Under the pieces are notes generated by a model, which searched no databases, was not told where the DNA came from, and worked only from the letters and a program-made list of their open reading frames with translations. The position numbers were made by a program, and so were the translations under genes. From Desulfohalovibrio reitneri (GTDB lineage Bacteria; Desulfobacterota; Desulfovibrionia; Desulfovibrionales; Desulfovibrionaceae): a stretch of DNA of 64,000 nucleotides. The first letter of the stretch is position 1. Each line of letters begins with the position of its first letter. The stretch lies in contig NZ_JOMJ01000003.1 of assembly GCF_000711295.1 (NCBI RefSeq), forward strand, positions 695,001 to 759,000, given 5' to 3'. Below, in pieces: positions 8,065 to 16,703 of this stretch.

Positions 8065-8721
8065 CTACCCCTTCTTGTCCGTCACCTTGGTCCGCAGCCA
8101 CTCGTACCAGGGGGCGAGCCCCTCGCCGGAGCGGCAGGACAGGGGGAATACCTGGATGTCCTCGTTGATGCGCTTGCCCTGTCCGGCGGCTTTGTCCAGG
8201 TCGAAGTCCACGTAAGGCAACAGATCGACCTTGTTCAGGACCATGGCTTCGGACTTGTGGAAGAGCAGGGGATACTTTTCCGGTTTGTCGTCGCCCTCGG
8301 TCACGGACAGGAGCGCCACGCAGGCGTCCTCGCCCAGGTTAAACTCCGCCGGGCAGACCAGGTTGCCCACGTTCTCGATGAAGAGGATGTCAAGGCCGTC
8401 CAGGTCCAGGGACTCCAGGGCGGAGAGGACCATGGAGCCGTCCAGGTGGCAGCCGCCGTCGGTGTTGATCTGCACGGCCTGGGCTCCTGTGGCGGCCACC
8501 CGCCGGGCGTCATTGTCCGTCTGCAGGTCGCCCTCGATGACGGCCATCTTGTACTCCCCGGCCAGCTCGGCCAGGGTCTTTTCCAGCAGGGCGGTCTTGC
8601 CCGCGCCGGGGGAGCTCATGAGGTTGAGAACCAGGATGCCACGGTCGTCGAAGAGCTTTTTCAACTCCGCGGACATGCGGTCGTTGGCCTCGAGGATGTT
8701 GCGAACAACGGGAATCTGCAT
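8065..8721 (-). CDS. hypB: Hydrogenase nickel incorporation GTPase HypB
   Basis: G3E-family GTPase that, with HypA, delivers nickel to the [NiFe]-hydrogenase large subunit. The start at 8721 (MQIPVVRN) has an AAAGGAA Shine-Dalgarno; the longer frame overlaps hypA and is not used. The 218-aa protein has the P-loop SSPGAGKT (about 35-42), ENVGNLVCPAEFNLGE (Cys of the G-domain metal site) and the NKVD specificity motif. The N-terminal CxxCGC high-affinity nickel site of E. coli HypB and any His-rich stretch are absent, so only the G-domain metal site is predicted. It follows hypA by 20 bp. Confidence 0.95.
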   Translation of the reverse strand: MQIPVVRNILEANDRMSAELKKLFDDRGILVLNLMSSPGAGKTALLEKTLAELAGEYKMAVIEGDLQTDNDARRVAATGAQAVQINTDGGCHLDGSMVLSALESLDLDGLDILFIENVGNLVCPAEFNLGEDACVALLSVTEGDDKPEKYPLLFHKSEAMVLNKVDLLPYVDFDLDKAAGQGKRINEDIQVFPLSCRSGEGLAPWYEWLRTKVTDKKG

Positions 8722-8741
8722 GCTCGTTCCTTTCTCGCGGG

Positions 8742-9095
8742 TCATTCCGCTTCGATGTGCTCGATGTGGAGTTCTCGGCCGCTGACCAGTTCGTGCCCGA
8801 TCTGCTCCTCGCAGTAGGGGCATGGGGAGATCATGGCGGCCAGCCCTTCCGGTGTGAATTCCCGTCCGCATCCGCCGCACTTGAGCACCAGGGGAACCTC
8901 TTCGGTCTCAAGCCCCGCGCCCTCGAATTCTGTGTCGCGTGTCAGGGCCTCCCAGGCGAAGTCCAGGGCCTCGGGCACCACGTGGGTCAGCTTGCCGTGT
9001 TTGATCTTGACCGAGTGGAGGGTGGAGACGTTGTGGGTGGCCATTTCCTGGCGAATCAGGTCCAGCAGGTTTTGGACGATGGACATTTCATGCAT
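8742..9095 (-). CDS. hypA: Hydrogenase nickel incorporation protein HypA
   Basis: A 117-aa nickel chaperone for [NiFe]-hydrogenase maturation. The start MHEMSI places the nickel-binding His at position 2, which fixes the start codon even though no strong Shine-Dalgarno precedes it. The zinc site is two CxxC pairs, CGGC (about residue 73) and CPYC (about residue 92). First gene of hypA-hypB-PAS regulator. The hydrogenase structural genes are not in the window. Confidence 0.95.
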   Translation of the reverse strand: MHEMSIVQNLLDLIRQEMATHNVSTLHSVKIKHGKLTHVVPEALDFAWEALTRDTEFEGAGLETEEVPLVLKCGGCGREFTPEGLAAMISPCPYCEEQIGHELVSGRELHIEHIEAE

Positions 9096-9130
9096 GGACG
9101 AAAGCTATAATGAATCCACTCCGGCGCGTC

Positions 9131-9157
9131 CAGGGGCGTTCGTTGGGAAAGCCCCTG
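9131..9157. promoter_or_regulatory. Inverted repeat in the hypA / CBS-ACT divergent region
   Basis: CAGGGGC (9131-9137) and GCCCCTG (9151-9157) are complementary across 13 bases in the 217-bp space between two divergent operons. It could be an operator or a structured leader; no T-run supports a terminator. Confidence 0.3.
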
Positions 9158-9312
9158 TGGTCTTGACTTTCCCGCCGCCTTGGCGTTTCGTTCGGCAACA
9201 TGGCCCTTCCGTTCGGAACCTCTCGCCGTTGCCGGAATGATTTCGACCGTTCACGGATGACGGCTCGCCCCGGGGCGGGGGCGAATGTACGAAAACGCAA
9301 CAAGGAGCCCGC

Positions 9313-9966
9313 ATGTACGTTGGTCTGAAGATGCTGAAGAAGTTCGCCACAGTGACTCCCAAAACGCTGGTCAAGGACGCTGACAAGCTCATGGAGGAGG
9401 AGAAGCTGTGGATGCTTTTGGTCATGGATGGAGAGAAGCTGGTGGGCTATCTGCGCAAGGAGGACATCCGCGCCGCGCTGCCTTCCATCATGACAACACT
9501 CGAGAAGCACGAGCTCAATTATCTGCTCAGCAAGCTCACGGTGGAAAAGATCATCCGCCGCGACATCACTTCCATCCCTCCCACGGCGGAAATTGAGACC
9601 GCCGCCGAGGTCATGTTCGAGAAGAACCTGGCCGGACTGGCCGTGGTGAACCATGACGGCAAGCTGCTGGGGTACATCAACCGCACGGTTATGCTCGACG
9701 TTTTGGTGGAGGAGATGGGCCTGCGCCAGGGCGGGCAGCGCATCGCCTTCGACACGCCGGACCGCCCCGGGGTCATTCGCGAGGTTTCGGGCATCATCGC
9801 GGACATGGGGATGAGCATCATCTCCACCGGCACCTTCTTCCACAACGACCGGCGCATGGTGGTCATCCGGGTGGCCACGGACGACGCCTCGCCCGTGGCC
9901 GCGGCCCTGCAGGACAAGGGCTACCGGTTGGTTACGGCCGAGGACTTCGTTTCGGAGTGGCTCTGA
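9313..9966 (+). CDS. CBS-ACT domain protein, first gene of the Liv/CoA-ligase operon
   Basis: A 217-aa cytosolic protein. Residues about 7-125 form a CBS pair (Bateman module; MLVMDGEKLVGYLRKEDI, then VVNHDGKLLGYINRT), which usually binds an adenine nucleotide. Residues about 140-217 form an ACT domain (FDTPDRPGVIREVSGIIAD), a fold that commonly senses amino acids. AAGGAG lies 6 bp before the ATG. Only 1 bp separates it from livG. The pairing with an amino-acid/carboxylate importer and CoA ligases suggests an energy- and ligand-sensing regulator of that operon, but the target is unknown. Confidence 0.85.
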   Translation: MYVGLKMLKKFATVTPKTLVKDADKLMEEEKLWMLLVMDGEKLVGYLRKEDIRAALPSIMTTLEKHELNYLLSKLTVEKIIRRDITSIPPTAEIETAAEVMFEKNLAGLAVVNHDGKLLGYINRTVMLDVLVEEMGLRQGGQRIAFDTPDRPGVIREVSGIIADMGMSIISTGTFFHNDRRMVVIRVATDDASPVAAALQDKGYRLVTAEDFVSEWL

Positions 9967-9967
9967 G

Positions 9968-10756
9968 ATGGGGAAAGCCCTCCTGGAAGCGGACAAGCTG
10001 ACCCTGACGTTCAAGGGCATCGCCGCCCTGCTTGACGTGGGATTCTCCGTGGATGAGGGCTCCATCGCCTCGCTCATCGGCCCCAACGGAGCGGGCAAGA
10101 CTTCCTTGTTGAACTGCGTGTCCGGGCGCTACACGCCGGACTCCGGCTCCATCAGCCTCAAAGGGCGAGACCTGCTGGCTGTGCCGGCGCACAAGCGCAC
10201 ACGCCTGGGGCTTTCGCGCACCTTTCAAAACATCGCCCTGTTCAGGGGGCTGAGCGTGCTGGACAACCTGATGGTGGGCCGCCACGCCCGCATGGAGTAC
10301 GGTCTGCTGGCCGGTATTCTCTACGCGGGGCGAGCCAGGCGCCTGGAGGACGCACACCGCGAGCGGGTGGAGCGGGTCATTGATTTTCTGGGCTTGTCCG
10401 CCCACCGCCACCAGCCCGCGGGCAGGCTGCCCTATGGTGTGCAGAAGCGGGTGGAGTTGGGCCGCGCCCTGGCCGCCGATCCGGAGCTGATTCTGCTGGA
10501 CGAGCCCATGGCGGGCATGAACCTGGAGGAGACCGAGGAGATGGCCCGCTACATCCTCGACATCAACGAGGAGTGGGGGGTGACGGTCTTTCTGGTGGAG
10601 CACGACATGGGCGTGGTCATGGACATATCGGACAAGGTGGTGGTGCTGGACTTCGGCCAAAAGCTGGCCGAGGGCACGCCCGCCGAGGTCCAGCGCGACG
10701 AGGCCGTTGTGGCCGCCTACCTGGGCAGCGAGGACGCCGCCTTCCTGGGGCGATGA
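9968..10756 (+). CDS. livG: Branched-chain amino acid-type ABC transporter ATP-binding protein LivG
   Basis: A 262-aa ATPase of the HAAT (Liv) importer family. Walker A GPNGAGKTS (about 38-46), signature LPYGVQKRVE in place of LSGGQ, Walker B ILLDEPMAGM and the H-loop LVEHDMG are all present. The C-terminal DFGQKLAEGTP is typical of LivG rather than LivF. The stop lies 3 bp before the start of the acyl-CoA ligase gene. Confidence 0.92.
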   Translation: MGKALLEADKLTLTFKGIAALLDVGFSVDEGSIASLIGPNGAGKTSLLNCVSGRYTPDSGSISLKGRDLLAVPAHKRTRLGLSRTFQNIALFRGLSVLDNLMVGRHARMEYGLLAGILYAGRARRLEDAHRERVERVIDFLGLSAHRHQPAGRLPYGVQKRVELGRALAADPELILLDEPMAGMNLEETEEMARYILDINEEWGVTVFLVEHDMGVVMDISDKVVVLDFGQKLAEGTPAEVQRDEAVVAAYLGSEDAAFLGR

Positions 10757-10759
10757 GGG

Positions 10760-12655
10760 ATGGGCATGCCGGAAGCCTACGAAACGACCCTGCCGAGGCT
10801 GCTGCTCAAGCAGGCCCGTGAACGGGGCTCCGCGACAGCCCTGCGGGAGAAAGAGTTCGGCATCTGGCAACCCGTGACCTGGGCCGAACATCTGCGCGTT
10901 ACCTCGGAGCTCGCCGCCGGGCTGAAAGAACTTGGCCTTGGCACGGGGGACATCGTCATCCTCATCGGCGACAACCGCCCGGAATGGTTGTGGGCCGAGT
11001 TGGCCATTCAGGCTTTGGGGGGCATGGCCCTGGGGCTTTACCAGGACGCCCCGGCCGAGGAGATCGCCTACATCTTCGAATTGGCCGAGGCGCCGCTGGT
11101 GGTGGCCGAGGACCAGGAGCAGGTGGACAAGATGCTGGAGCTGCGGGAGAGCCTGTCCTACGACCTGCGCCACATCGTCTACCACGACCCCAAGGGCTTG
11201 GCATCCTGCGACGCACCCGGCCTGCTGTCCTTCGACACGGTGCGGGAAATGGGCCGGGCGGAAGCGCACCGCTTCGGGGAGTGGGCGGAGGAGGGGGCGC
11301 CGGACGATCCCTGCCTGGTGGTGACCACCTCCGGCACCACGGGCCGTTCCAAGCTTGCCGTGCTGTCCCACCGCAACATGCTTTCCATGGCCGCCAACCT
11401 GGGCGCGGTGGACCCCAAGAGGCCCAGCGACGAGTTTGTTTCCTTCCTGCCTTTGGCCTGGATAGGCGAGCAGATGATGGCTGCGGCCTCCAGCCTGCTG
11501 TTCGGTTTCTGTGTCAACTTCCCGGAGGAAGTGGACACGGTGCAGGAGAACATCCGCGAGATAGGCCCCCACGTCATCTTTTCCCCGCCCCGTGTGTGGG
11601 AGAACATGGCCGCCAGGGTGCGGGTGCGCATCATGGAGACCACGCCGCTGAAGCGGTTCCTCTACAACCGGTTCATGGCCGTGGGCACCCGCATGGCGGA
11701 CACGCGCTTCCGGGGCGACAAACCCGGCGCGGCCCTGCGGCTGGCCAACCGGACGGCGGAGTGGCTGCTCTTTCGCCCCCTGCGCGACCGCCTGGGCTTC
11801 TCCCGCATCCGCTCCGCCTCCACAGGCGGCGCGGCTTTGGGGCCCGACACGTTCCGCTTTTTCCACGCCATCGGGGTCAATCTCAAACAGATTTACGGCC
11901 AGACCGAGATCGCGGGCATCTCCTGCATCCACCGTGACGGAGACGTGGACTTCACCAGCGTGGGCCAGCCCATCCCCGAGACCGAGATCGCCTTGAGCGA
12001 CGAAGGGGAGATCCTCTCTCGCAGCCCGGCGGTCTTTCTCGGCTACTACAAGAACGAGGAGGCCACGGCCGAGACCCTGGAGGACGGCTGGCTGCGCTCG
12101 GGCGACGCCGGGTACTTCGACGAGCGGGGCAGGCTGGTGGTCATTGACCGCCTCAAGGACGTCATGGAATTGGCTTCCGGCGAGAAATTCTCCCCGCAAT
12201 TCCTGGAGAACAAGCTCAAGTTTTCCCCCTATGTGCGCGAGGCCGTGGTGCTGGGAGCGGGACGCGAGCACGTGGCCGCCATCGTCTGCATCGATCCGGA
12301 AATCGTCGGTCGCTGGGCCGAGTCGCGGGCCATCACCTACACCACCTACCAGGACCTGGCGGCCAAGCCCGAGGTCTACGATCTGGTGCGCGAGGCCATC
12401 ATGGGGATCAACGAGGAACTGCCCGAGGCGCAGCGCATCCGCCGTTTGGCCCTGCTGTACAAGGAACTGGACGCCGACGACGGCGAACTGACCCGGACCC
12501 GCAAGGTGCGGCGCGGCGTGGTTTCAGAGCGGTATGGGAAACTGGTGGAGGCGCTCTACACCCAAGAGGACTCGCTGCGCCTGCGCACGGAAATCCGCTA
12601 CCAGGACGGCTCGGCCAGGCGCATGGACGGGACCATCCGGTTGGAGAACGTTTAG
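10760..12655 (+). CDS. Long-chain acyl-CoA synthetase-like AMP-dependent ligase
   Basis: A 631-aa ANL-superfamily adenylating enzyme that activates a carboxylate with ATP and then forms the CoA thioester. Motif A3 VTTSGTTGRSK is at about 189-199, A5 YGQTE at about 380, A7/A8 SGDAGYFDERG and DRLKDVMELASGEK in the C-terminal third. The insertions and length match the FAA1-like long-chain group rather than short acetyl-CoA synthetases. It sits between livG and livH, and its TAG shares a base with the livH GTG. The imported ligand may therefore be activated on entry. The substrate cannot be read from sequence. Confidence 0.88.
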   Translation: MGMPEAYETTLPRLLLKQARERGSATALREKEFGIWQPVTWAEHLRVTSELAAGLKELGLGTGDIVILIGDNRPEWLWAELAIQALGGMALGLYQDAPAEEIAYIFELAEAPLVVAEDQEQVDKMLELRESLSYDLRHIVYHDPKGLASCDAPGLLSFDTVREMGRAEAHRFGEWAEEGAPDDPCLVVTTSGTTGRSKLAVLSHRNMLSMAANLGAVDPKRPSDEFVSFLPLAWIGEQMMAAASSLLFGFCVNFPEEVDTVQENIREIGPHVIFSPPRVWENMAARVRVRIMETTPLKRFLYNRFMAVGTRMADTRFRGDKPGAALRLANRTAEWLLFRPLRDRLGFSRIRSASTGGAALGPDTFRFFHAIGVNLKQIYGQTEIAGISCIHRDGDVDFTSVGQPIPETEIALSDEGEILSRSPAVFLGYYKNEEATAETLEDGWLRSGDAGYFDERGRLVVIDRLKDVMELASGEKFSPQFLENKLKFSPYVREAVVLGAGREHVAAIVCIDPEIVGRWAESRAITYTTYQDLAAKPEVYDLVREAIMGINEELPEAQRIRRLALLYKELDADDGELTRTRKVRRGVVSERYGKLVEALYTQEDSLRLRTEIRYQDGSARRMDGTIRLENV

Positions 12656-13542
12656 TGGAATACTACCTGCAGCTCTTCATCAACGGGCTGGTCATCGGCT
12701 CCATCTACTCCCTGGTGGCCCTGGGGTTCGTCATCATCTACAAGGCCACCAAGGTGGTCAATTTCGCCCAGGGCGAGATGCTCATGGCCGGGGCCTACGT
12801 CTGTTTCGCTCTGACCGTGCAGGCCGGGCTGCCCTTCATCGCCTCCTTCCTGCTGACCCTGGGCTTCTCCGTGCTGCTGGGCCTGTGCATCGAGCGTGTG
12901 GTGCTGCGCCCCATGATCGGCGAGCCCATCATCTCGGTGATCATGGTCACCATTGGCCTGTCCAGCGTGCTCAAGGCGCTGGTGCAGCTCTTCTGGGGCA
13001 CGGACATCCGCGTCTACCCCCAGGTGCTTCCGGAGGAACCCATCTTCCTGGCCGGGGTGCCGGTGGCCCCGGTGTACGTGGCCGCATTCCTGCTGGCCGG
13101 GCTGCTCTTCGCGGCCTTCACTTTCTTCTTCAAGTACTCGCGCACCGGCATCGCCATGCGGGCCACGGCCTTCGATCAGCAGGCCGCCCAGTCCATGGGG
13201 GTTTCCATCAAGCGCATCTTCGCCCTGTCCTGGTGCATCGCCGCCGTTGTTTCCTCCATCGGCGGGGTCATCCTGGGCAACATCAACGGCATCAACAACC
13301 AACTCGGCGTGCTGGGGCTGAAGGTCTTTCCCGCGGTCATCCTTGGCGGGCTGGACTCCCTGCTGGGAGCGGCCGTGGGCGGCCTGGCCATCGGCGTGCT
13401 GGAGAACGTGCTGGGCGGCGCGGCCAAGGAGTTCCTGGGGCTGTCCGGCTTCCGCGAGGTGGCGGCCTTCATCGTTCTGGTCATCATTCTCATGATCCGG
13501 CCCTACGGCCTGTTCGGGGAAAAGGAAATCGAGCGGGTGTGA
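12655..13542 (+). CDS. livH: Branched-chain amino acid-type ABC permease LivH
   Basis: A 295-aa inner-membrane permease with about eight hydrophobic segments. The N-terminus (LFINGLVIGSIYSLVALG) and NFAQGEM are typical of LivH. It starts with GTG overlapping the stop of the preceding ligase by one base, so it is translationally coupled. LNNQLGV-type and LGGLDS segments near the C-terminus belong to the EAA-like ATPase contact region. Confidence 0.92.
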   Translation: MEYYLQLFINGLVIGSIYSLVALGFVIIYKATKVVNFAQGEMLMAGAYVCFALTVQAGLPFIASFLLTLGFSVLLGLCIERVVLRPMIGEPIISVIMVTIGLSSVLKALVQLFWGTDIRVYPQVLPEEPIFLAGVPVAPVYVAAFLLAGLLFAAFTFFFKYSRTGIAMRATAFDQQAAQSMGVSIKRIFALSWCIAAVVSSIGGVILGNINGINNQLGVLGLKVFPAVILGGLDSLLGAAVGGLAIGVLENVLGGAAKEFLGLSGFREVAAFIVLVIILMIRPYGLFGEKEIERV

Positions 13543-13543
13543 C

Positions 13544-14590
13544 ATGCGGGGAAAATGCGGCCTTTTCTACACCTCCTACGGCCAGGAGCGGGCGCTTCTC
13601 ACCACCCCTTCCCAGAAGTGGCGCTTCGGCCTGTTCCTGCTGGTCTACCTGCTCTCCCCCCTGGCACTGGACGCCTACGATCTGTCCGTGCTCATCATGG
13701 TCCATATCGCGGTCATCGGAGCGGTTTCCCTCAACTTGCTGACGGGCTCCTGCGGGCAGATTTCCCTGGGGCACGGCGCGTTTTTGGGCGTGGGGGCCTA
13801 CGGCGCGGCCTACTGCACGGCCAATGGCGTGCCTTTCGTGCCGGCGTTGTTGCTGGGCGGGACGGCCTCCGCATTGGTGGGGCTGCTCTTCGGCATCCCG
13901 TCCCTGCGGCTGAAGGGCATATATCTGGCCATCGCCACCCTGGCGGCGCAGATCATCCTGACCTACGTCTTTCTGCACTGGGACGCGGTCACCGGCGGGG
14001 CGCACGGCATGATGGTGGCCACTCCCTCCATCCTGGGCTACGCCTTCGACACCGACGCCAAGACCTTCTTCCTGACTCTGGCGGTGGCCGTGCTGGCCAT
14101 TCTGACCGTGGCCAACATCCTGCGCACCCGCACCGGAAGGGCCTTCGTGGCCGTGCGGGACCACTACCTCTCGGCCGAGATCGTGGGCGTGAACCTGTTC
14201 CGCACCAAGCTCGTCGCCTTCGGCGCAAGCTCCTTTCTGGCCGGTGTGGCCGGTGGATTGTGGGGCCATTACGTGATGTACATTACCCCGGAAATGTTCG
14301 GCATCGGCCTGTCCATCTCTTACCTGGCCATGATCATCATCGGCGGGCTGGGCAGCGTGCAGGGCGCGGTATTCGGGGCCATCTTCATCACCCTGTTGCC
14401 GGAGTTCCTCAACTGGGGATCGGGCGAACTGTCCGGGCTGCTGCCAGGGGTGGCCGATTCGCTGATGGCCATGAAAGAGGGCATTTTCGGCCTGGTGCTG
14501 GTGCTGTTCCTGATTTTTGAACCGGAAGGGCTGAACCGCCGTTGGCAGCTCTTCAAGGCCTACTGGAAACTCTACCCCTTCGCTTACTAG
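13544..14590 (+). CDS. livM: Branched-chain amino acid-type ABC permease LivM
   Basis: A 348-aa inner-membrane permease, partner of LivH. After a soluble N-terminus of about 25 residues come about nine hydrophobic segments, including SLNLLTGSCGQISLGHGAF, the usual LivM signature, and IIGGLGSVQGAVFG near the end. It begins 1 bp after the livH stop. Confidence 0.92.
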   Translation: MRGKCGLFYTSYGQERALLTTPSQKWRFGLFLLVYLLSPLALDAYDLSVLIMVHIAVIGAVSLNLLTGSCGQISLGHGAFLGVGAYGAAYCTANGVPFVPALLLGGTASALVGLLFGIPSLRLKGIYLAIATLAAQIILTYVFLHWDAVTGGAHGMMVATPSILGYAFDTDAKTFFLTLAVAVLAILTVANILRTRTGRAFVAVRDHYLSAEIVGVNLFRTKLVAFGASSFLAGVAGGLWGHYVMYITPEMFGIGLSISYLAMIIIGGLGSVQGAVFGAIFITLLPEFLNWGSGELSGLLPGVADSLMAMKEGIFGLVLVLFLIFEPEGLNRRWQLFKAYWKLYPFAY

Positions 14591-14621
14591 GAGGTGCGCC
14601 ATGTTTGTATTCCGCCAGCTA

Positions 14622-14634
14622 GGGGGCTTCCCCC
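14622..14634 (+). other. Small GC hairpin in the livM / binding-protein gap
   Basis: GGGGG-CTT-CCCCC within the 117-bp gap between livM and the binding-protein gene. Such hairpins between permease and binding-protein genes often stabilise the upstream message or limit read-through. There is no T-run, so full termination is unlikely. Confidence 0.3.
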
Positions 14635-14707
14635 CGCATAGCCATCACGCCGCCCACATCCGTCGAAGCTGGCAGCATTCCCCACCGCCAACCCTGTGAG
14701 GTAGACC

Positions 14708-15874
14708 ATGACCGCTCTCCGCCTGTTCGCCCTGTGCCTGGCCCTGTGCCTGGCCGCGGCCCCGGTTTCCGCCAAGACCATCAAGATCGGCGTCCTCTCC
14801 ACTCTTTCCGGCCCCACCTCCGACGTGGGCGTTCCCTATTCCGAAGGCGTCAACGACTGCGCCGACTGGCTCAACCAGACGGACTTCATTCCTGGGCACA
14901 CCCTGGAGCTTTTGACCGTTGACTACGCCTACAACGCCCAGCAGGCCATCGCCGCCTACAAGCGGTTCACCGCCAAGGACAACATTGTGGCCCTGCAGGG
15001 CTGGGGCACCGCCGACACCGAGGCTCTGACCCGCTTCGTGGCCAAGGACAAGATTCCCACCGTGTCGGCCTCCTATTCGGCCCACCTGACCGACCCCGCC
15101 AAGGCGCCGTATAATTTCTTCATCGCGGCCGACTATTCCACTCAACTGCGGGCCGCGCTGAAGTACTTCCGCGAACGGTGGGACAAGGACCGCGCCCCGC
15201 GCTTGGCCCTGATGTACCCCGATCATCCCTACGGCCTCTCGCCGATTGAAGCGGGCAGGAAGTACGCCAAGGAGATCGGCTACGAGATCGTGGGCGAGGA
15301 GAACGTGGCTTTGGGCGCGCTGGAAGCCACCACCCAGCTTCTCGCGCTGCGGGAGGACGAACCGGATTTTGTCTGGATCGGCGGCACAACCTCCTCCACG
15401 GCGGTCATCCTCAAGGACGCCGCCAAGCTGGGCATGGACCCGGTGTTCTTCACCAACATCTGGGGCGCGGACGAGAACCTGCCCAAGCTGGCGGGTGACG
15501 CGGCCGAGGGCTGCTATTCCCTGCAATCCGCCGTGGCTTACGGCGCGGAAGTGCCCGGCATGGAACCCATCAAGGAAGCCACCGGCGGCGAGCCGAAGAT
15601 GACCCACTACATCCGGGGGTTCGCCTCCATGTACGTCATGGCCGAGGGCATTCGTCGGGCGGCGGAGGAGGGCGAGATCAACGGCCCGGGCGTCAAGAAC
15701 GCCCTGGAGACCCTGCGGGACTTCGACCCAATGGGGCTGACCCCGCCCATCAGCTTCTACCCGGACGACCACCGGCCCAACATGTCCGTTTTCATCTATC
15801 AGGTCGAGAACGGCCAACTGGTTCTGCGCGGCGAGCCGAGCCTGGAGCGCAAGGACGAATGGCTCGGACACTAG
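14708..15874 (+). CDS. Periplasmic ligand-binding protein of the Liv-type importer
   Basis: A 388-aa type I periplasmic binding protein. Residues 1-22 are a Sec signal peptide ending APVSA. The mature part begins KTIKIGVLSTLSGPTSDVG, the standard Leu/Ile/Val- and amide-binding opening. The body keeps the two-lobe pattern (FTAKDNIVALQGWG, DHPYGLSPIEAGRKYAKE). Binding specificity is not obvious. The ligase genes on both sides make an organic acid ligand as plausible as a branched-chain amino acid. The last 16 bases overlap the annotated livF start. Confidence 0.9.
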   Translation: MTALRLFALCLALCLAAAPVSAKTIKIGVLSTLSGPTSDVGVPYSEGVNDCADWLNQTDFIPGHTLELLTVDYAYNAQQAIAAYKRFTAKDNIVALQGWGTADTEALTRFVAKDKIPTVSASYSAHLTDPAKAPYNFFIAADYSTQLRAALKYFRERWDKDRAPRLALMYPDHPYGLSPIEAGRKYAKEIGYEIVGEENVALGALEATTQLLALREDEPDFVWIGGTTSSTAVILKDAAKLGMDPVFFTNIWGADENLPKLAGDAAEGCYSLQSAVAYGAEVPGMEPIKEATGGEPKMTHYIRGFASMYVMAEGIRRAAEEGEINGPGVKNALETLRDFDPMGLTPPISFYPDDHRPNMSVFIYQVENGQLVLRGEPSLERKDEWLGH

Positions 15875-16695
15875 AAGGACCTCGGGATGAAGGCGCGGTG
15901 GACCTGCTGGCCATCGAGAACCTGGAAGTCGTCTACAACGACGTTGTGCTGGTGCTGAAGGGCTTGTCCCTGCGCGCGGCCAAGGGACGCATCACCGCCT
16001 TGCTGGGCGCCAACGGAGCGGGCAAGTCCACCACCCTCAAGGCGGTCTCCGGGCTCTTGCACAGCGAGGACGGCAAGGTAACGGACGGCAGGGTGCTGTT
16101 GGACGGCCAGCCCATCCACGGCAAGCCGCCGGAAAGCATCGTGCGGCGCGGCGTCTTCCAGGTCATGGAGGGCCGCCGCATCTTCGAGGATCTGAGCGTG
16201 GAGGAAAACCTGCTCTGCGGGGCCTACTCCCGCCCCAGAGGGGAGTTCGCCCGGTCCGCCGAGCGGGTGTATGAGTACTTCCCCCGTCTGGCCGAGCGAA
16301 AGGGGCAGCTGGCCGGGTACATGTCCGGCGGGGAGCAGCAGATGCTGGCCATCGGGCGGGCGCTCATGGCCCGGCCGGGCCTGCTCTTGCTGGATGAACC
16401 ATCCCTGGGGCTGGCCCCCATGCTGGTGGAGGAAATCTTCGGCATCATCCGCCAGATCAACCAGGAAGAGGGCGTGACCATCCTCCTGGTGGAGCAGAAC
16501 GCCCGCGCCGCCCTGCATATCGCCGAACACGGCTACATCATGGAGTCGGGCCGGATCGTCATGGACGGTCCGGCCGCCTCCCTGCTGGACAACCCGGACG
16601 TGCAGGAATTCTACCTGGGCATGGGACACGGCGGGGAGAAACGCAGCTATCGCGACGTGAAGCATTACCGCAGGCGCAAACGTTGGCTGGGATAG
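15859..16695 (+). CDS. livF: Branched-chain amino acid-type ABC transporter ATP-binding protein LivF
   Basis: A 278-aa ATPase, partner of LivG. Walker A GANGAGKST, signature MSGGEQQM, Walker B LLLLDEPSLGLAP and H-loop LLVEQN are present. The C-terminal tail (YRDVKHYRRRKRWL) is a basic extension seen in LivF proteins encoded beside PaaK-like ligases. The first ATG overlaps the binding-protein gene by 16 bp; a GTG at 15898 with AAGG 4 bp upstream is an equally good start and would remove 13 unconserved residues. Confidence 0.9.
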   Translation: MARTLEGPRDEGAVDLLAIENLEVVYNDVVLVLKGLSLRAAKGRITALLGANGAGKSTTLKAVSGLLHSEDGKVTDGRVLLDGQPIHGKPPESIVRRGVFQVMEGRRIFEDLSVEENLLCGAYSRPRGEFARSAERVYEYFPRLAERKGQLAGYMSGGEQQMLAIGRALMARPGLLLLDEPSLGLAPMLVEEIFGIIRQINQEEGVTILLVEQNARAALHIAEHGYIMESGRIVMDGPAASLLDNPDVQEFYLGMGHGGEKRSYRDVKHYRRRKRWLG

Positions 16696-16703
16696 GAGGA
16701 CGC

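Noticed and set aside
9106-9111. A perfect TATAAT on the plus strand after hypA start
   Set aside because: No acceptable -35 lies at 16-18 bp upstream, so it is probably chance.
9298-9312. A GG-N10-GC match on the minus strand upstream of hypA, considered as a sigma-54 promoter
   Set aside because: The -24 part (CGGGCT) is poor, it coincides with the Shine-Dalgarno of the CBS-ACT gene, and it is 200 bp from hypA.
9932-12271. A 779-codon open frame on the minus strand across livG and the acyl-CoA ligase gene
   Set aside because: It is a shadow of high-GC codon usage; the His/Gln/Gly-rich product has no domain, and the plus-strand genes carry all expected motifs.
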